Positions 20,340-34,100 are shown, counted from the first letter of the stretch. The stretch: 64,000 nucleotides of DNA from Cladopsammia gracilis (GCA_022457155.1 JAJGOT010001053.1:25960-89959), one strand, 5' to 3'. Translations and numbers: made by a program. Notes: a model not told the origin generated them from the letters alone.

Positions 20340-21362
20340 GCTTCAATCCTTGCAATCCTGCGCTTTATCTCCAAACTACTACTTTTGGTTTGTACTATAG
20401 GATCTTTTTATCCAACTAAATTGTATATTTTGTGCCCTTTGGCGAAAAAACGTGGAAATAAGTTGGGCGAAATTTTGCCATTTCGGCAGGATAGTGTCAG
20501 TCATTACTATGCATTTACGAAGAGTATTCACGAAGTGCGGCGGCTAAAACCGAAAATTCCGAAACAATTGACGAAGAGGCTCCGTAATGTTTCTCCTAGG
20601 AGCCAAGAAATGACTCATAAGTTATGACAAGCAAACCTTTTAGCTTTCTATGTTACAAACGTTGACTAAGCAAATGCAACAAAGTAAAGCGGCTCAAAAT
20701 AGACTGAGCCGTTATAACGCACGCATTTTGGTTTCAGATAAATGTCACGATTCACACTGCTTCTCCAGCAAACAAAGGCAACTTTGATTTTCAGCTAAAC
20801 TGTAATCCACTTCAATCCTTGCAATCCTGCGCTTTATCTCCAAACTACTACTTTTGTTTTGTACTATAGGATCTTTTTATCCAACTAAGTTGTATATTTT
20901 GTGCCATTTGGCGATATAACGTGGAAATAAGTTAAGCGACATTTTGCCATTTCGGCGGGACAGTATCATTACTATGCATTTACAAAGAGTATTCACGAAG
21001 TGCGACGGCTAAAACCGAAAATGCCGGAATATTGACGAAGAGGCTCCGTAATTTTTCTCCTAGGAGCCAACAAATGTCTCATAAGTTATGATAAGCAAAC
21101 AATATATTTTTCGATCTGACAAACATTAGCTTAGCAAATGCAACGAACTAAAGCAAATTAAAATAGACTGAACCATTATAACGCACGCATTGTGGTTTCA
21201 GATAAATGTCACGATTGACACTGCCTCTCCGGCAAACAAAGGCAACTTTGATTTCACCTAAACTGTAATCCACTTCAATCCTTGTAATCCTGAGCTTTAT
21301 CTTCAAACTACTACTTTTGTTTTGTACTATAGGATCATTTTATCCAACGAAGTTGTGTATTT
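20340..21362 (+). repeat. ~465-bp tandem repeat, about 2.2 monomers
   Basis: The marker CAATCCTTGCAATCCTG occurs at 20,344 and 20,813, with a variant (CAATCCTTGTAATCC) at 21,276, giving periods of 469 and 463. The array ends at TGTGTATTTTAAAG, where old 136-bp satellite begins. Confidence 0.93.
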
Positions 21363-21893
21363 TAAAGTCTCACTTTTCCGCACACCAGATCTCAAAATCG
21401 TCATATTGGCCTCAAATCATCGCCAAAAAGCGAAAACAGTGCCATTTCTATGAAAAGTGCACAAAACGCACGTTTGGGGCCGTGCTGAGCATATATTGGC
21501 AAAGTCTCACTTTTGACCTAATCAGATCTCGAAATCGTCGTAATGGCCTCAAATCATCACCAAGCGAAAACAGTGGCATTTCCATGAAAAGTGCACAACT
21601 CCCACGTTTGTTGCCATGCGGAGAAAATTTTGGCTAAATCTCACTTTTGAGCACACCAGATCTCAAAATTGTCGTACTACTCTCAAATCTACGCCAAATC
21701 GAGAAAACAGCGCGATTTCTATGAAAAGTGCACAAAACGCTCGTTTGGGGCCTTGCGGAGCAACTTTTGTCGAAATCTCACTTTTCCGCACACCAGATCT
21801 CAAAATCTTCGTACTGGCCTCAAATCATCGCCAAATCTGGAAAACAATGCGATTTCTATGAAAAGTGCACAAAACGCACGTTTGGGGCCGTAC
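21363..21893 (+). repeat. Old satellite monomers (subfamily B), about four
   Basis: Monomers with ACGCACGT/ACGCTCGT and CGCACACCAGATCTC variants, one shortened near 21,560. They end in GGGGCCGTA, where the dead L1 begins. Confidence 0.92.
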
Positions 21894-23962
21894 GATGTTT
21901 GGAAGTACCTGTTTCTTTCTGCAATCCCATAAATACAATTTACCAATTAATATCAGATAATTTAACAAGGGACATTTTGACATCGTTATTCCAATTATAA
22001 CCTCTCGTAAACGCAACCCGTGAAATCCCTTTGTTATTGTTAAATAATACTGTTCAACATTTTTCCACAACATATGTGAGTGTCGACAGTAAAAGAGAAA
22101 GTGATATAATCTTTCATGTTCAGTCTTGCAGAAAGTACATTTGTCATGCTGGAGATATCCAATTTTAAAAAGTTTTGCATTGATGTAAAGTATATAAGTA
22201 TAAACCCACTGAAGTTCTTAAATACTTCTAGTTCTTCAAATAGCGTTTTTGCAGAATTTTTATCAGCCAGGGTTGCTGTGGTATCGTCTGCGTATTGCAA
22301 TAGCTTGGCTTCATAATTTCCTATTTTAATTTCTTTGATATCAACATTTTGACGAATGGAGATTGCCAAGCTTTCAACAGCTAAGATAAAGCGGTAGGGG
22401 GACAAGGGATCACCCTGCCTCACACCACTTTCCAAAGTAAAATAGTCTGATGCCTTCCCATTATTTATTACACAGCTTTGAATATTTGTATAAAACATTT
22501 TGAGCCAATTTATAAAATTTTTGGACAAAACTAAAGGCCTCAAGGCAACTGACAAGATAATGCCATTCTAAAGTGTCGAAAGCTTTTTTAAAGTCAATGG
22601 AAATCAAGATACCTCGAATATTGCTACTGTCTGTAAATTCCATTATATCGAAAATTGATCGAATAGTCTCACCAAAATAGCGATCTTCAACATAACCTGT
22701 TTGATTATGATGTATGATATTCGGTAAAACTTTCTTTAATCTTAAAGCAATCACTTTTGAAATTATTGATTGGACTCCAATTTTCAATGAGAGTTCGATC
22801 TTTATGTTGCTTTTCTATAAGAGTAATAATTGCTTTTCTTTGAGAGCTAGACATTTCGCCGTGGTTGAAACACTCCCTCACACATTCCATTAATGGATCA
22901 CAAATTAATTCCCAGCAACTTTTGTAAAATTCTATTAGTATTCCATCATTACCAGGAGATTTGTTACTCTCAAAACTGTTAAGAATGGCTGTAATTTCTT
23001 CAACAAATATTTCTCTTTCACAAGATTGTTTTTGTTCTTCTGATAATCTTGGTATATTCAAATTATTTAAAAATTTGTTTCCATTTTCTTTATCCTCATC
23101 TGTTACGTTTGATTGATACAAGCTATGGTAAAAACGTTTTTATTCGTTCAGTATCCCAAAAAGATCAGATGTAACGGCACCACTTATTAATAGTATTCTT
23201 ATATGTTTTTTGACGTATTACGCTTCTATAAATTTAGAAAGTATTTTGTACTTCTCTCGCCATGCTCGTGCCATCGTGCCCTTGCGCGAATAATTACATC
23301 CCTTGTTTTTTCCTCATAATAACTTTCTAGTTTCTTTTGCTTCATTTAGAGTTGTTAGGTTAGAGTCGGAAGGGTCCTGTTCGAATTTTTTAGTTGCTTC
23401 CTCCTGTACTTGTTGCAAGTTTTTTTCCATTGCAGATCGTTTTTTGGCTTTCTTTTTGGAGAACAAAATAGCATGGTTCCGAATGTTATACTTAATCCAA
23501 TCCCAGATGCACCTTTTGTCTGATAAATTCTCGCTTCCTGTTGTTTTCCAAAGTGGAATATTTTGTTTTAATTCTTCCAAATAATTCGGATCTTCAAGAA
23601 GGGAGACGTTCATTTTCCAGAAGCCGGGCCCCTTTAAGTTTTGATTGGAGTCGGTTAAATTCAACTCAATTGCTGCATGATCAGTTTTTATAGCTGGAAT
23701 GATATCGGTTGTATTTACAAAATCCTGTAAGTTGTTTGATATCCGCCAGTAATCTAAACGACAGAAAATTGATGGAGATTTTTGGCTACAAGTTTAACTT
23801 CTAGATTGTGGATTTTTAATTCTCCAAACGTCGACAAGGTCCAATTCATTTTGTAAACATTCAATATTGTCTATAACCATTTTTCTAGGTACCATAACGC
23901 CACTTTTCTTATCCAGCTTAGAGTCAATGATTATATTTTCTTCACAATCTAAGTCTTCAAAA
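21894..23962 (-). pseudogene. Dead L1/Tx1-clade ORF2, minus strand, copy 1
   Basis: Reading 5' to 3' on the minus strand: part of the endonuclease (DLVDVWRIKNPQS, about 23,800), a linker with LKGPGFWKMN (23,635), then the RT domain with NKSPGNDG, SIDFKKAFDTLEW (about 22,590), GVRQGDPLSPYRF (about 22,410) and YADD (22,281-22,297). A large deletion follows, after which the zinc knuckle (CTFC...LYHFLFYC, about 22,110) and C-terminus remain. Several frameshifts and stops separate these parts. The 5' end is cut inside the endonuclease where satellite begins (about 23,962). It is a different and much older lineage than the intact L1 at 38,757. Confidence 0.88.
23189..23201. other. Uninterrupted target site (paralogue of the L1 insertion)
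   Basis: CACTTATT followed by AATAGTATTCTTA and TATGTTTTTTGACG runs on without interruption. In the second forward module the same 13 bp flank the intact L1 on both sides (38,744 and 43,978). Confidence 0.95.
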
Positions 23963-26239
23963 AACGAAAACAGTGCATTTCTATGAAAACTGCACAAAAC
24001 GTCCGTTTCGGGACGTGCGGAGCAAGTTTTGGCAAAATCTCACTTTTGAGATAACCAGATCTCAAAATAGTCGTACTGACCTCAAATCATCGCCAAAAAA
24101 CGAAAACAGTGCATTTCTATGAAAACTGCACAAAACGTCCGTTTCGGGACGTGCGGAGCAAGTTTTGGCAAAATCTCACTTTTGAGATAACCAGATCTCA
24201 AAATAGTCGTACTGACCTCAAATCATCGCCAAAAAACGAAAACAGTGCATTTCTATGAAAACTGCACAAAACGTCCGTTTCGGGACGTGCAGAGCAAGTT
24301 TTGGCAAAATCTCACTTTTGAGATAACCAGATCTCAAAATAGTCGTACTGACCTCAAATCATCGCCAAAAAACGAAAACAGTGTATTTCTATAAAACATT
24401 CACAAAACGTACGTTTCGGACCGTGCGGAGCAAGTTTTTGCAAAATCGTGGTAATAACCTCAAATCATCGCCAAAGAGCGAAAACAGTGCATTTCTATGA
24501 AAAATGCACAAAACGTACGTTTCGCGACGTGCAGAGCAAGTTTTGTTAAAATCTCACTTTTGAGATCACCAGATCTCAAAATCGTGGCAATAACCTCAAA
24601 TCATCGCCAAAAAGCGAAAACAGTGCAATTCCATGAAAAATGCACAAAACGTACTTTTTGGGCCGTGCGGAGCAAGTTTTGGCAAAATCTCACTTTTGAG
24701 ATCACCAGATCTCAGTATCATCGTACTGTCCTCAAATCATCGCCAAAAAGCGAAAACAGTGCACTTCTATGAAAAATGCACAAAACGTACGTTTCGGGCC
24801 GTGCGGAGTAAGTTTTGGCAAAATCTCACTTTTGAGATCACCAGATCTCAAAATCGTGGTAATGACCTCAAATCATCGCCAAAAAGCGAAAACAGTGCAC
24901 TTCTATGAAAAATGCACAAAACGTACTTTTCGGACCGTGCGGAGCAAGTTTTGGCAAAATCTCACTTTTGAGATCACCAGATCTCAAAATCGTCGTAATG
25001 ACCTCAAATCATCGCCAAAAAGCGAAAACAGTGCATTTCTATGAAAAATGCACAAAACGTACATTTCGGGCGGTGCGGAGCAAGTTTTAGCAAAATCTCA
25101 CTTTTGAGATCACCAGATCTCAAAATCGTGGTAATGACCTCAAATCATCGCCAAAAAGCGAAAACAGTGCAATTCCATGAAAAATGCACAAAACGTACTT
25201 TTTGGGCCGTGCGGAGCAAGTTTTGGCAAAATCTCACTTTTGAGATCACCAGATCTCAATATCATCGTACTGTCCTCAAATCATCGCCAAAAAGCGAAAA
25301 CAGTGCATTTCTATGAAAAATGCACAAAACGTACGTCTCGGGCCGTGCGGAGAACGTTTTGGCAAAATCTCACTTTTGAGATCACCAGATCTCAAAATCG
25401 TGGTAATGACCTCAAATCATCGCCAAAAAGCGAAAACAGTGAAATTCTATGAAAAATGCACAAAACGTACTTTTTGGGCCGTGCGGAGCAAGTTTTGGCA
25501 AAATCTCACTTTTGAGATAACGAGATCTCAAAATCGTGGTAATGACCTCTAATCATCGCCAAAAAGCGAAAACAGTGCAATTCCATGAAAAATGCACAAA
25601 ACGTACTTTTTGGGCCGTGCGGAGCAAGTTTTGGCAAAATCTCACTTTTGCGATCACCAGATCTCAAAATCGTGGTAACGACCTCAAATCATCGCCAAAA
25701 TGCGAAAACAGTGCATTTCTATGAAAAGTGCACAAAACGTACGTTTCGGGCCGTGCGGAGCACCTTTTGGCAAAATCTCACTTTTGAGCTCACTAGATCT
25801 CAAAATCAACGCACTGACCTCAAATCATCGTCAAAAAAGCGAAAACAGTACTTTTCTATGAAAAGTGCACAAAACGTACGTTTTGGACCGTGCGGAGCAA
25901 GGTTTGGCAAAATCTCACTTTTGAGATCACCAGATCTCAAAATCGTGGTAATGACCTCAAATCATCACCAAAAACCGAAAACAGTGCATTACTATGAAAA
26001 ATGCACAAAACGCACGTATGTGACCGTGCGAAGCAAGTTTTGGCAAAATCTCACTTTTCAGCACACCAGATGTGAAAATCATCCTGCTTGACTCAAATCA
26101 TCGCCAAAAAGCGAAAACAGTGCTTTTCTATGAAAAGTGCACAAAACGCACGTTTGGGGCCGTGCGGAGCAAGTTTTGGCAAAATCTCACTTTTGAACAC
26201 ACGGGATCTCAAAATCGTGGCACTGGCCTCAAATCATCG
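23963..26239 (+). repeat. 136-bp satellite array, about 17 monomers
   Basis: It starts with three near-identical monomers (from 23,965, 24,101 and 24,237) marked by AAAACTGCAC, CGTCCGTTTCGGGACG and AAAATAGTCGTACTG. The corresponding position at 44,754 has only one. The middle is subfamily A with exact 136-bp spacing, and the end is the ACACGGGATCTC edge monomer joined to the relic gene. Confidence 0.97.
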
Positions 26240-26935
26240 ACGTCAAACGGGGAATGTCTTCCTCTTCTATGCCGCCCTTCCTGATTTGTATATGACGTTG
26301 AAGGTTGTAGCCGTAAAAGAAGCAGCCTGTTATCCTACACATCCTCTCCTTATGATGGCTTCTTTTCTTCTGCTCGCTGTCGCTCTTCAGGGGACTTGCT
26401 GCTTTCTTTTGCGTTTTCTTTACGGGCGCTTGGAAATCGCTCTCGCTGTCTGTTGTAAGGGCACTTGCTGTTTTCTCCTTTGCCTTCTTTACAGGTTCGT
26501 AGTCGCTCTCACTTTCTGTTGGTGTGGCTTTTCGTTTCCTGGACTTCTTCTCTTCCTCGTCTCTCTCAATGTCCTTATCTGCATCGCCACCTGTTTGATC
26601 TTCGTTTAAGTGAAACGTTTCTGGCGAACAGTCTAGCGTTAACTTGTACATTCCATATAATGTCTCAGTGTCAAGGGCTCTTGAGGCTTGGTCATCAGTC
26701 TCTCATTGCTGAGAGATCATCGAAATGCACCCCAAGGCCCGTTTGGCGAACCTTTGTAGCACCTTCGAGGCTAGGTCATCAATATCTCGTTGCTGAGAGA
26801 TCCAGGACATGCACCCCAAGGCCCGTTTGGCGCACCTTTGTAGCATTTCAAGGCCCAAAGCATCCGCTGCTTGGTAAAGAACTGCACTGTGGCGATAATT
26901 GGAGCGAAACGTGTTCAAGTTAACGTCTTTGTCCT
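26229..26935 (-). pseudogene. Relic acidic/basic repeat-protein gene, copy 4
   Basis: Near-identical to copy 3: a 140-codon ATG frame (26,651 to 26,229), the shared TGA, and the two ~28-residue repeats (26,918 to 26,703). The first repeat reads MLQRCAKRALG here, against MLKRCAKRALG in copy 3. Confidence 0.6.
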
Positions 26936-27005
26936 AGTTGTACGGTACTCTTTGTCTTTGTACCTTTAAGACATCCTTTACTGCTTGGTCACCATTATAA
27001 GCATG

Positions 27006-27288
27006 ATATATTATATTATATTATATTACATTACATTACATTACATTACATTACATTACATTACATTACATTACGTTACATTACGTTACATTATATTATA
27101 TTATATTATATTATATTATATTATATTATATTATATTATCTTATCTTATATTATATTATATTATATTATATTATATTATATTATATTATATTATATTATA
27201 TTATATTATATTATATTATATTATATTATATTATATTATATTATATTATATTATATTATATTATATTATATTATATTATATTATATAA
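27006..27288. repeat. Pentanucleotide microsatellite (TTATA/TTACA/TTACG)n
   Basis: The longest of the four arrays (about 283 bp). Block order is as at 12,887, except that TTACG units alternate with TTACA and two TTATC units interrupt the long TTATA block. Confidence 0.97.
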
Positions 27289-28578
27289 GCTTCTGTTGAG
27301 GTGTTTTCGCATGTGTTCGAGGTTTTGAACTAGAAGCATAAGGTTGAGCCGATATTAAAACCGAGTGTATTCGCAGATAGTATTAGTCATGCTATATATC
27401 CTGCAAATTTGAATTTGTTTGATGTAATTCTCTCAGAGATATTAACGATCAAATTGTAGCCTCCTTTCCATGTTTGAAAAACTTGTAAACAAGGCTAGAA
27501 ACAAACCGTTGAGCCGATAATAACGTCGATTGTATTGGCAAATAGTATTAAAGACGTTGTATATATCCTGCGAATTTGAGGAAGTGTGATAAAATCCCGT
27601 CAGAGATATTAACGTTCAAAGTATAGCCTCGTTTGCATGTTTGACGCACTTTTGGGTCCGCCATATTGGACAAAATTCAACTGTTAATAACTCGCACGTT
27701 TTAAAAGCTGTTTCCTTGACTTTAGCAACACGGTTAGATCAGTTTGGGATCTAACTCGATTGATATAAACACTGCCATAAACACAAGATCTGACGATGTT
27801 ATTAACGGTTGAAATTTGCAGCTAATTAATTATTCAGTTATTAATTACTCCTAAGCACAATGATGAATTCACGCAAAACTTATACCAAAGTGTTCCTTTC
27901 CTGGTGTATCAACTACAGTACATCTATCATAAACGTATAGATAAACCCTCGTCCTTTGTCTCTAAAAGCCATAAAGTGATTTCTTGAGGGGAGGGTTATG
28001 TCTATGCAAAAGCAAACACTTTCGGTTGGGAAAACAGTTTCCTAGAGTAGCACTAGGACCTTATGTCATAGTTCTGATAGTTGGTTTGGTCGTGCATAGT
28101 CTTAAAAAGGTCTAAATAGAGTACAAATGCGGAGTACAAAAGAGCGTGTGCTCACCGCTCCATGGCTTGTCCCTGCTTTGATGACCAGCTTCATGTACGG
28201 ACACTGATATGTCTTAAAACGTACCCCATCATAACTCCTAAAGTATTACCGCTTTAGACTATAAATTTAGCAGATAGTACAAAATCATAGGTTAGTAGAT
28301 TGACAGTGTCGATGTCTCATTGTGACGTCATTATGACATCATTGAATATGGCTAGGAAAAAACATATTTTTTGAAACCTAAATGCTCAATGGAGAAAGAT
28401 ATGGACTTGTACTTTGATGTGCTACATTTCCAGATTATTACGATGTTCTGTACCAAGTTTCAGATGATTTGGATAAATTATCCATTTTTTATAATTGTTT
28501 TCTTTGAGAAAAATTCTAAAATGGCGGTCCTGATTCTTGGATGGCATCATTTTTTGAAACCTAAATTCTAAATGGAGA
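27289..28578. other. Non-coding module spacer, second forward copy
   Basis: Counterpart of 13,136-14,430 with the same 165-bp degenerate duplication (GTTGAGCCGATA near 27,343 and 27,508) and the same bracketing TTTGAAACCTAAAT repeats. No gene seen. Confidence 0.6.
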
Positions 28579-28866
28579 CATGCGATTTCTATGAAAAGTG
28601 CACAAAACGCACGTTTGGGGCCGTGCGGAGCAAGTTTTGGCAAAATCTCACTTTTGAGCACACACCAAATCTCAAAATTTTCCTACTGGCCTCAAATCAT
28701 CGCCAAATCAGGAAAGCACTGCGATTTCTATGAAAAGTGTACGAAACGCAGGTTTGGGGCCGTGCGGAGCAAGTTTTAGCAAAATCTTACTTTTGAGCAC
28801 ACCAGATCTCGAAATCGGCGTACTGGCCTCAAATCATCGCCAAATCGGCAAAACAGTGCGATTTCT
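28579..28866 (+). repeat. Old satellite monomers (subfamily B), about two
   Basis: Counterpart of 14,431-14,717, with the same diagnostic variants and only a few substitutions. Confidence 0.93.
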
Positions 28867-28880
28867 AAATCTGGCAAGTC

Positions 28881-29230
28881 TGTCCTTTATGTAACCTCGA
28901 AAATCAATCTCTAAGACACATGTTAATTACTTGCAGTGTATCCTCGTCGTTTTGGACTTTTTTTCTAACTGGTGGCGAGAAAAGTTTAGTGAAAAACTGA
29001 CTTTATCTGAAAATACTATTTTATACTGTTGGCACAAAGAATCAAACAATTGGAAAGTTCATAACTACTGTTTGATTGTCGCCAAATATGTTTTTGCAAC
29101 ATGCGTCCGCGGCGGCATCCTAGACTTCGACAGTTTTCTTTTGCGCCTGGATAACAAAATTGATATTCTACGCACCATAGCTTTTAAATCTAACCGATTA
29201 GAGCAATTAAAAAAAACATGGGCTAAGTGA
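28881..29230 (+). pseudogene. L1/Tx1-clade ORF2 C-terminal end, copy 3
   Basis: Counterpart of 14,732-15,081 with the same zinc knuckle, T-run frameshift and 99 open codons to the stop. It reads KESNNWKV, against KESNDWKV in copy 2. Confidence 0.75.
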
Positions 29231-30416
29231 ATGCTAGTGCAACTCCCTTAAGTCATTGCCGTCAGTGACGTTTTACGTTTTTGAGTGATTTTCTGCATAT
29301 AACCGATCCATAGGATTTCGTGACTCCATGTTTGGGGTTACCATGGAAAGTGTTGCTGTTCTAAACAACTGAAGGCTCGAGTTTTCTAGAAACGTCATTA
29401 TGACGTAGTGTGTTTGCTTCATTGAGCTATAATAGCGGCACAAATATGGTTTGTATGCGATTTTTGGTAAGTTTACAGCAATTTTTTTTATCTTTAGTAG
29501 CTGCCTGATGAGCATCATTAAGCGTGAAAGTAGCTAAGAGTCCACTTTCTCAAAGAAGCGAGTAAGGTGATGTGCTTCGTTTGCGAATTTGGCTTGTTGT
29601 TCGTAGAACTGAAAAAATGGCCGCTCCGAAACGAAGTAGCCTTGGGACTCCACTACTGATGAATTTCATGACCTACCACGGCATATTTTGGGATTTGCGA
29701 CCACTGAAGAACACAACAAGCGCCAAATTTCGGTGGTAGGTCGGAGTGGCTGTGGACTTAGTATAAATATGAATATGTGGGGAAAGGAACGACCCCTGTC
29801 AAAAATTATCGCTATTTCCCATTATGCAGTGCGGTCGTGATGTTGAAAATCGAGGCAAAGCAAGGATGCACTAGAACGAGAGGCTGTAGCTTTACCCGGA
29901 CAACGAATAAGAGCATAAAAAATCATTTCTAAGGTAGGACTAGGCCTGACTTTTGCTGTGAATGTTAACTTTTGGGTTTGCAACGATGATTTAGAAAAAA
30001 CTGGAGGCAAAAAGGTAATTTTTGTTCTTCTTCTATGACGTTTAAAACGGTCATTTTTGTTCTTCTCCAAATTCAAACGCTGATATTCTGCGAAAATCGC
30101 CGACTTTTTTATATTTATTGGGTGTCTCAATTTGAAAGAGTTTCTAGTCAATACTCACAACTGAAAATGTTCGCGCGATTGAGAAAGCTGCAATTTTATA
30201 AAGCAGTTGAGTCTTATTGGTCTTCTAAGACCAATTATGGCCGGGACTGACGTCAATGAGTTAACATATATTCTTTTAAGCTATATTGTAATTTTTTCAA
30301 TTAATATATTATTTTTTCTCTTTTTGCATATGTATCGTAATTATTATTCTCTTTTGCTTTCTTTTTTCATTGTATTGCAAAACATTGTATTTACTATTTG
30401 TAATAAAAAAATCAGT
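29231..30416. other. Unassigned AT-rich module DNA, second forward copy
   Basis: Counterpart of 15,082-16,267, with the TATAAATA at about 29,762 and the 71-codon frame at 30,035-30,250 conserved. No domain recognised. Confidence 0.5.
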
Positions 30417-31166
30417 ATGCATTTACGAAGAGTATTCACGAAGTGCCGCGGCTAAAACAGAAAATGCCCGAATATTGACGAAGAGGCTCCGTAATCTTTC
30501 TCCTAGGAGCCAACAAATGTCTCATAATTTATGATAAACAAACAATTTATTTTTCGATCAGACAAACATTAGCTAAGCAAATGCAACGAACTAAAGCAGC
30601 TCAAAATAGACTGAGCCGTTATAACGCACGCATTGTGATTTCAGATAAATGTAAGGATTCACTCTGCCTCTCCTGCAAACGAAGGCAACTTTGATTTCAA
30701 GTTAAACTGTAATCCACCTCAATCCTTGCAATCCTGCGCTTTATCTCTAAACTACTACTTTTGTTTTGTACTATAGGATCTTTTTATCCAACTAAGTTGT
30801 ATATTTTATGCCATTTGGCGATATAACGTGGAAATAAGTTAAGTGACATTTTGCCATTTCGGCGGGACGGTATCATTACGATGCATTTACGAAGAGTATT
30901 CACGAAGTGCGACGGCTAAAACCGAAAATACCCGAAATATTGACGAAGAGGCTCACTAATTTTCCTCCTACGAACCAACAAATGTCTCATAAATTATGAC
31001 GAACAAACAATTTATTTTTTCATCTTACAAACATTAACTAAGCAAATGTAACGAAGTAAAGCGGCTCAAAATAGACTGAGCCGTTCTAACGCACGCATTT
31101 GATTTCAGATAAATTTCCCCATTAACACTGCCTATCCAGCAAACAAAGGCAACTTTCATATCAAGC
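30417..31166 (+). repeat. ~465-bp repeat, about 1.6 monomers, 5' of the second RTE
   Basis: Counterpart of 16,268-17,018. It ends at the target duplication AAAACTGGAATCC (31,167-31,179). Confidence 0.92.
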
Positions 31167-31179
31167 AAAACTGGAATCC

Positions 31180-34100
31180 CTGCTCCGATTGGGATCATCA
31201 CCTTATCGTGGTGGAGCAGTTTGTGTGTCTCAATGACCCCTAGAGCTATGTCGGCGGGAGGCTTGAACTCCTGGTAGGGCCACCCATGCCGAACAGGTCA
31301 AAGGGTAGAGACCAGACAAAGAGTGATCCTCTGGCCCTCCAGGTTGGGGGTTGGGCGCAGGGCTAACGACCCTGCCCCGTAAAAAAACTAAATGTTACAG
31401 AAACCGGAAGCGTTTACAATGTTACAATGCAACCTGGAGGTACTGCTACTGGGACAACAATGACGCTCTTGGGTCAAAGCCGACGGGAAGCCCAAAGGCC
31501 GATAGGCCCCATAGTAGCCCCCAAGAAACAGACAACCATTGGTTGCTGGAATGTAAGGACTATGGCAGAAACAACACGGACGGCGCAAGTGGCCAAAGAA
31601 ATGGCGAATTAGGGAATCGAAATATTGGGTTTAAGCGAGACGAGATGGAATGGGATGGGTTCAGTAACTCTGCAGGGTGGTGAAAAAGTGGTATATGCAG
31701 GAGATGACGAAGTTAGACAGGGAGGAGTGGCAATCATGATGAGTGCAAGGAACAAGAGAGCTCTAATGGAATGGACGCCGATAAGCAAGAGAATTATCAA
31801 GGCACGATTCTACTCAAAATATAAAAAGCTGACAGTGATACAAACGTATGCACCAACGAATGAAGCGGCGGACGAGGAAAAGGATGTATTTTACAATCAA
31901 CTTCAAGATTCTATCTCAAGCTGCAGTAGACATGACATAATTGTGGTGATGGGGGATCTAAACGCAAACGTTGGAAGCAACAACACTAACAGGGAGGAGG
32001 TAATGGGGAGGTTTGGTGTCGGAGTCATGAATGACAACGGGGAAAGACTATGTGACTTTTGTAGTGTAAATGGGCTAGTTGTAACTGAAACAATATTCCC
32101 TCACAAAGAGATCCATAAGCTGACCTGGAGGTCACCAGACGGAAAGACAGTAAATCAGATTGACCACATTATGGTGAATGGACGCATGAGAACATCTGTC
32201 TTGGACACAAGAGTGATGAGGGGTGCAGATGTGTACTCGGACCATTACCTTCTGAGAACCAGAATAAGGTTGAAGTTAGCCCGAGTTGAGAAGAGGAAGA
32301 TGGTAAGGGTAAGGTTTGACGTACGCAAGCTGCAAAGCGAAGAGATCAGGAGGAGGTAAAACATTGAGGTAAAAAATAGGTTTGAAGCCCTAGGACACAT
32401 AGAAGATCCGGAGGTAGAACATGAAAAGATCTTGGAGATGTATAGAGATGCTGCAGAGAAAGTTATCGGGAGTACAAAAAAGCAGAGTAAGACATGGATA
32501 GGAGACAAAACATGGCAAAAAGTCAAAGAGAGGAAAGTAGTAAAACTCAAAATGGAAGGTGCTAGATCGGAACGATTAAAACAGAGATGGAGGAAGGAGT
32601 ATAGTGCGAAAGACAAGGAAGTGAAACAGAGTGCTAGAGAAGATAAGAGGAATTGGTTAGAAGAGAGGGCTGCAGCAGCAGAAAAGGCTGCCGAGAATGG
32701 TAGAAGTAGGGAGCTATACAGCATAACCAAAACAATTGTTGGGGAACGGAAAAGGCAAGAAGTAGGTGTGAAAAACAAACAAGGGGAACTTAAGACAGAA
32801 CCGCAAGAAAAACTGCAGAGATGGGTCGAGCACTTTTGTGAGATATTAAATAGGGATGATCCAAGAAATCCGGTGCAAGAATATAGTAGAGAATAAACGG
32901 ACGATCTTGAGGAAATTGACCTAGGAAGATGGAGAGTCCAAGAAGTTAAGAACGCACTGAAGAACACAAAGACAGGCAAAGCAGCAGGAGTAGATGGAGT
33001 GGGTCGAGACCTACTAAGAGCTGACTTGGAAGGTACGGCAAGTAGACCAACTAGATGTTATAACAGGCTTTGGGAAACTGAGAGGTGGCCGAAAGTATGG
33101 AAGAAGGGACTTATTGTTAAGATATTTAAGAAAGGTGATATACGCGATTGTAACAATTGGAGAGGAGTGACCCTACTACCCGTCATTAGTAAGATATTCT
33201 GTAGGATGATGTTGGAGAGGATTAAGATAGGTGTGGACAAGAAGCTTCGAAAGGAACAGGCTGGGTTTAGAGCGCAGAGAAGCACAACTGAACAGATCTT
33301 TATATTAAGGAACATGAATGGAGCAGGCAAATGAATGGAGGGCGGGTTTGTACATTCACTTTGTGGACTTTGAAAAAGCCTTCGATTCGGTACACAGAGA
33401 AAGCTTATGGAACATCATGAAGAGTTATGGGATACCAAGCAAAATGGTGAGAGCGATTGCAGACATATATGAGGACTTCGAGTGCACAGTTATTGATGGA
33501 AGTGAAACATCAGATTGGTTTAAGATCAAGTCCGGAGTAAAACAGGGATGTGTGATGTCGGGGTTTTTGTTCCTATTGGCTCTGGATTGGATCATGAGAA
33601 AGACAACAGCAGACAAGAGAAGAGGGATACGGTGGAATTTCACCACAGTATTGGAGGACCTGGATTTCGCAGACGATATCGCCTTGCTGTCATCCAGGTT
33701 TAATGACTTGAACGAGAAGACTAGGAGACTGACAGACGAAGCAGCTAGAGTAGGCCTTAAGCTAAATGCAAGAAAGTGCAAAACACTGAGGACTGAATAT
33801 GCTATCAACAAGGAGAGTATAGCGGTGAATGGTGAGGAGGTTGAAGATGTTGAGGAGTTTTCATATTTGGGAGCTACCGTGGACAAAGAGGGTGGGGGCA
33901 GTAAAGATATCAGGAACAGACTACAGAAGGCTCGTGGTGCATTTAAGAGGCTAGGGAAGGTATGGAAAGCCAGAGGAATAGGAAGAAAAACCAAGATACG
34001 CCTATTCAAGACCTTAGTTCGACCGGTTCTGCTATATGGCTGTGAAACCTGGAAGATCACAAAAGCCGACGAACGAAGGCTCAACAGTTTCCAATGTCAA

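Noticed and set aside
24497..26091. Many overlapping open frames in the satellite arrays (MKNAQNV...KTVHFYEKCTKRTF...)
   Set aside because: They repeat every 136 bp in rotating frames because 136 is 3 x 45 + 1. They stop within about two monomers and follow the monomer sequence exactly. This is satellite, not a repeat-protein gene.
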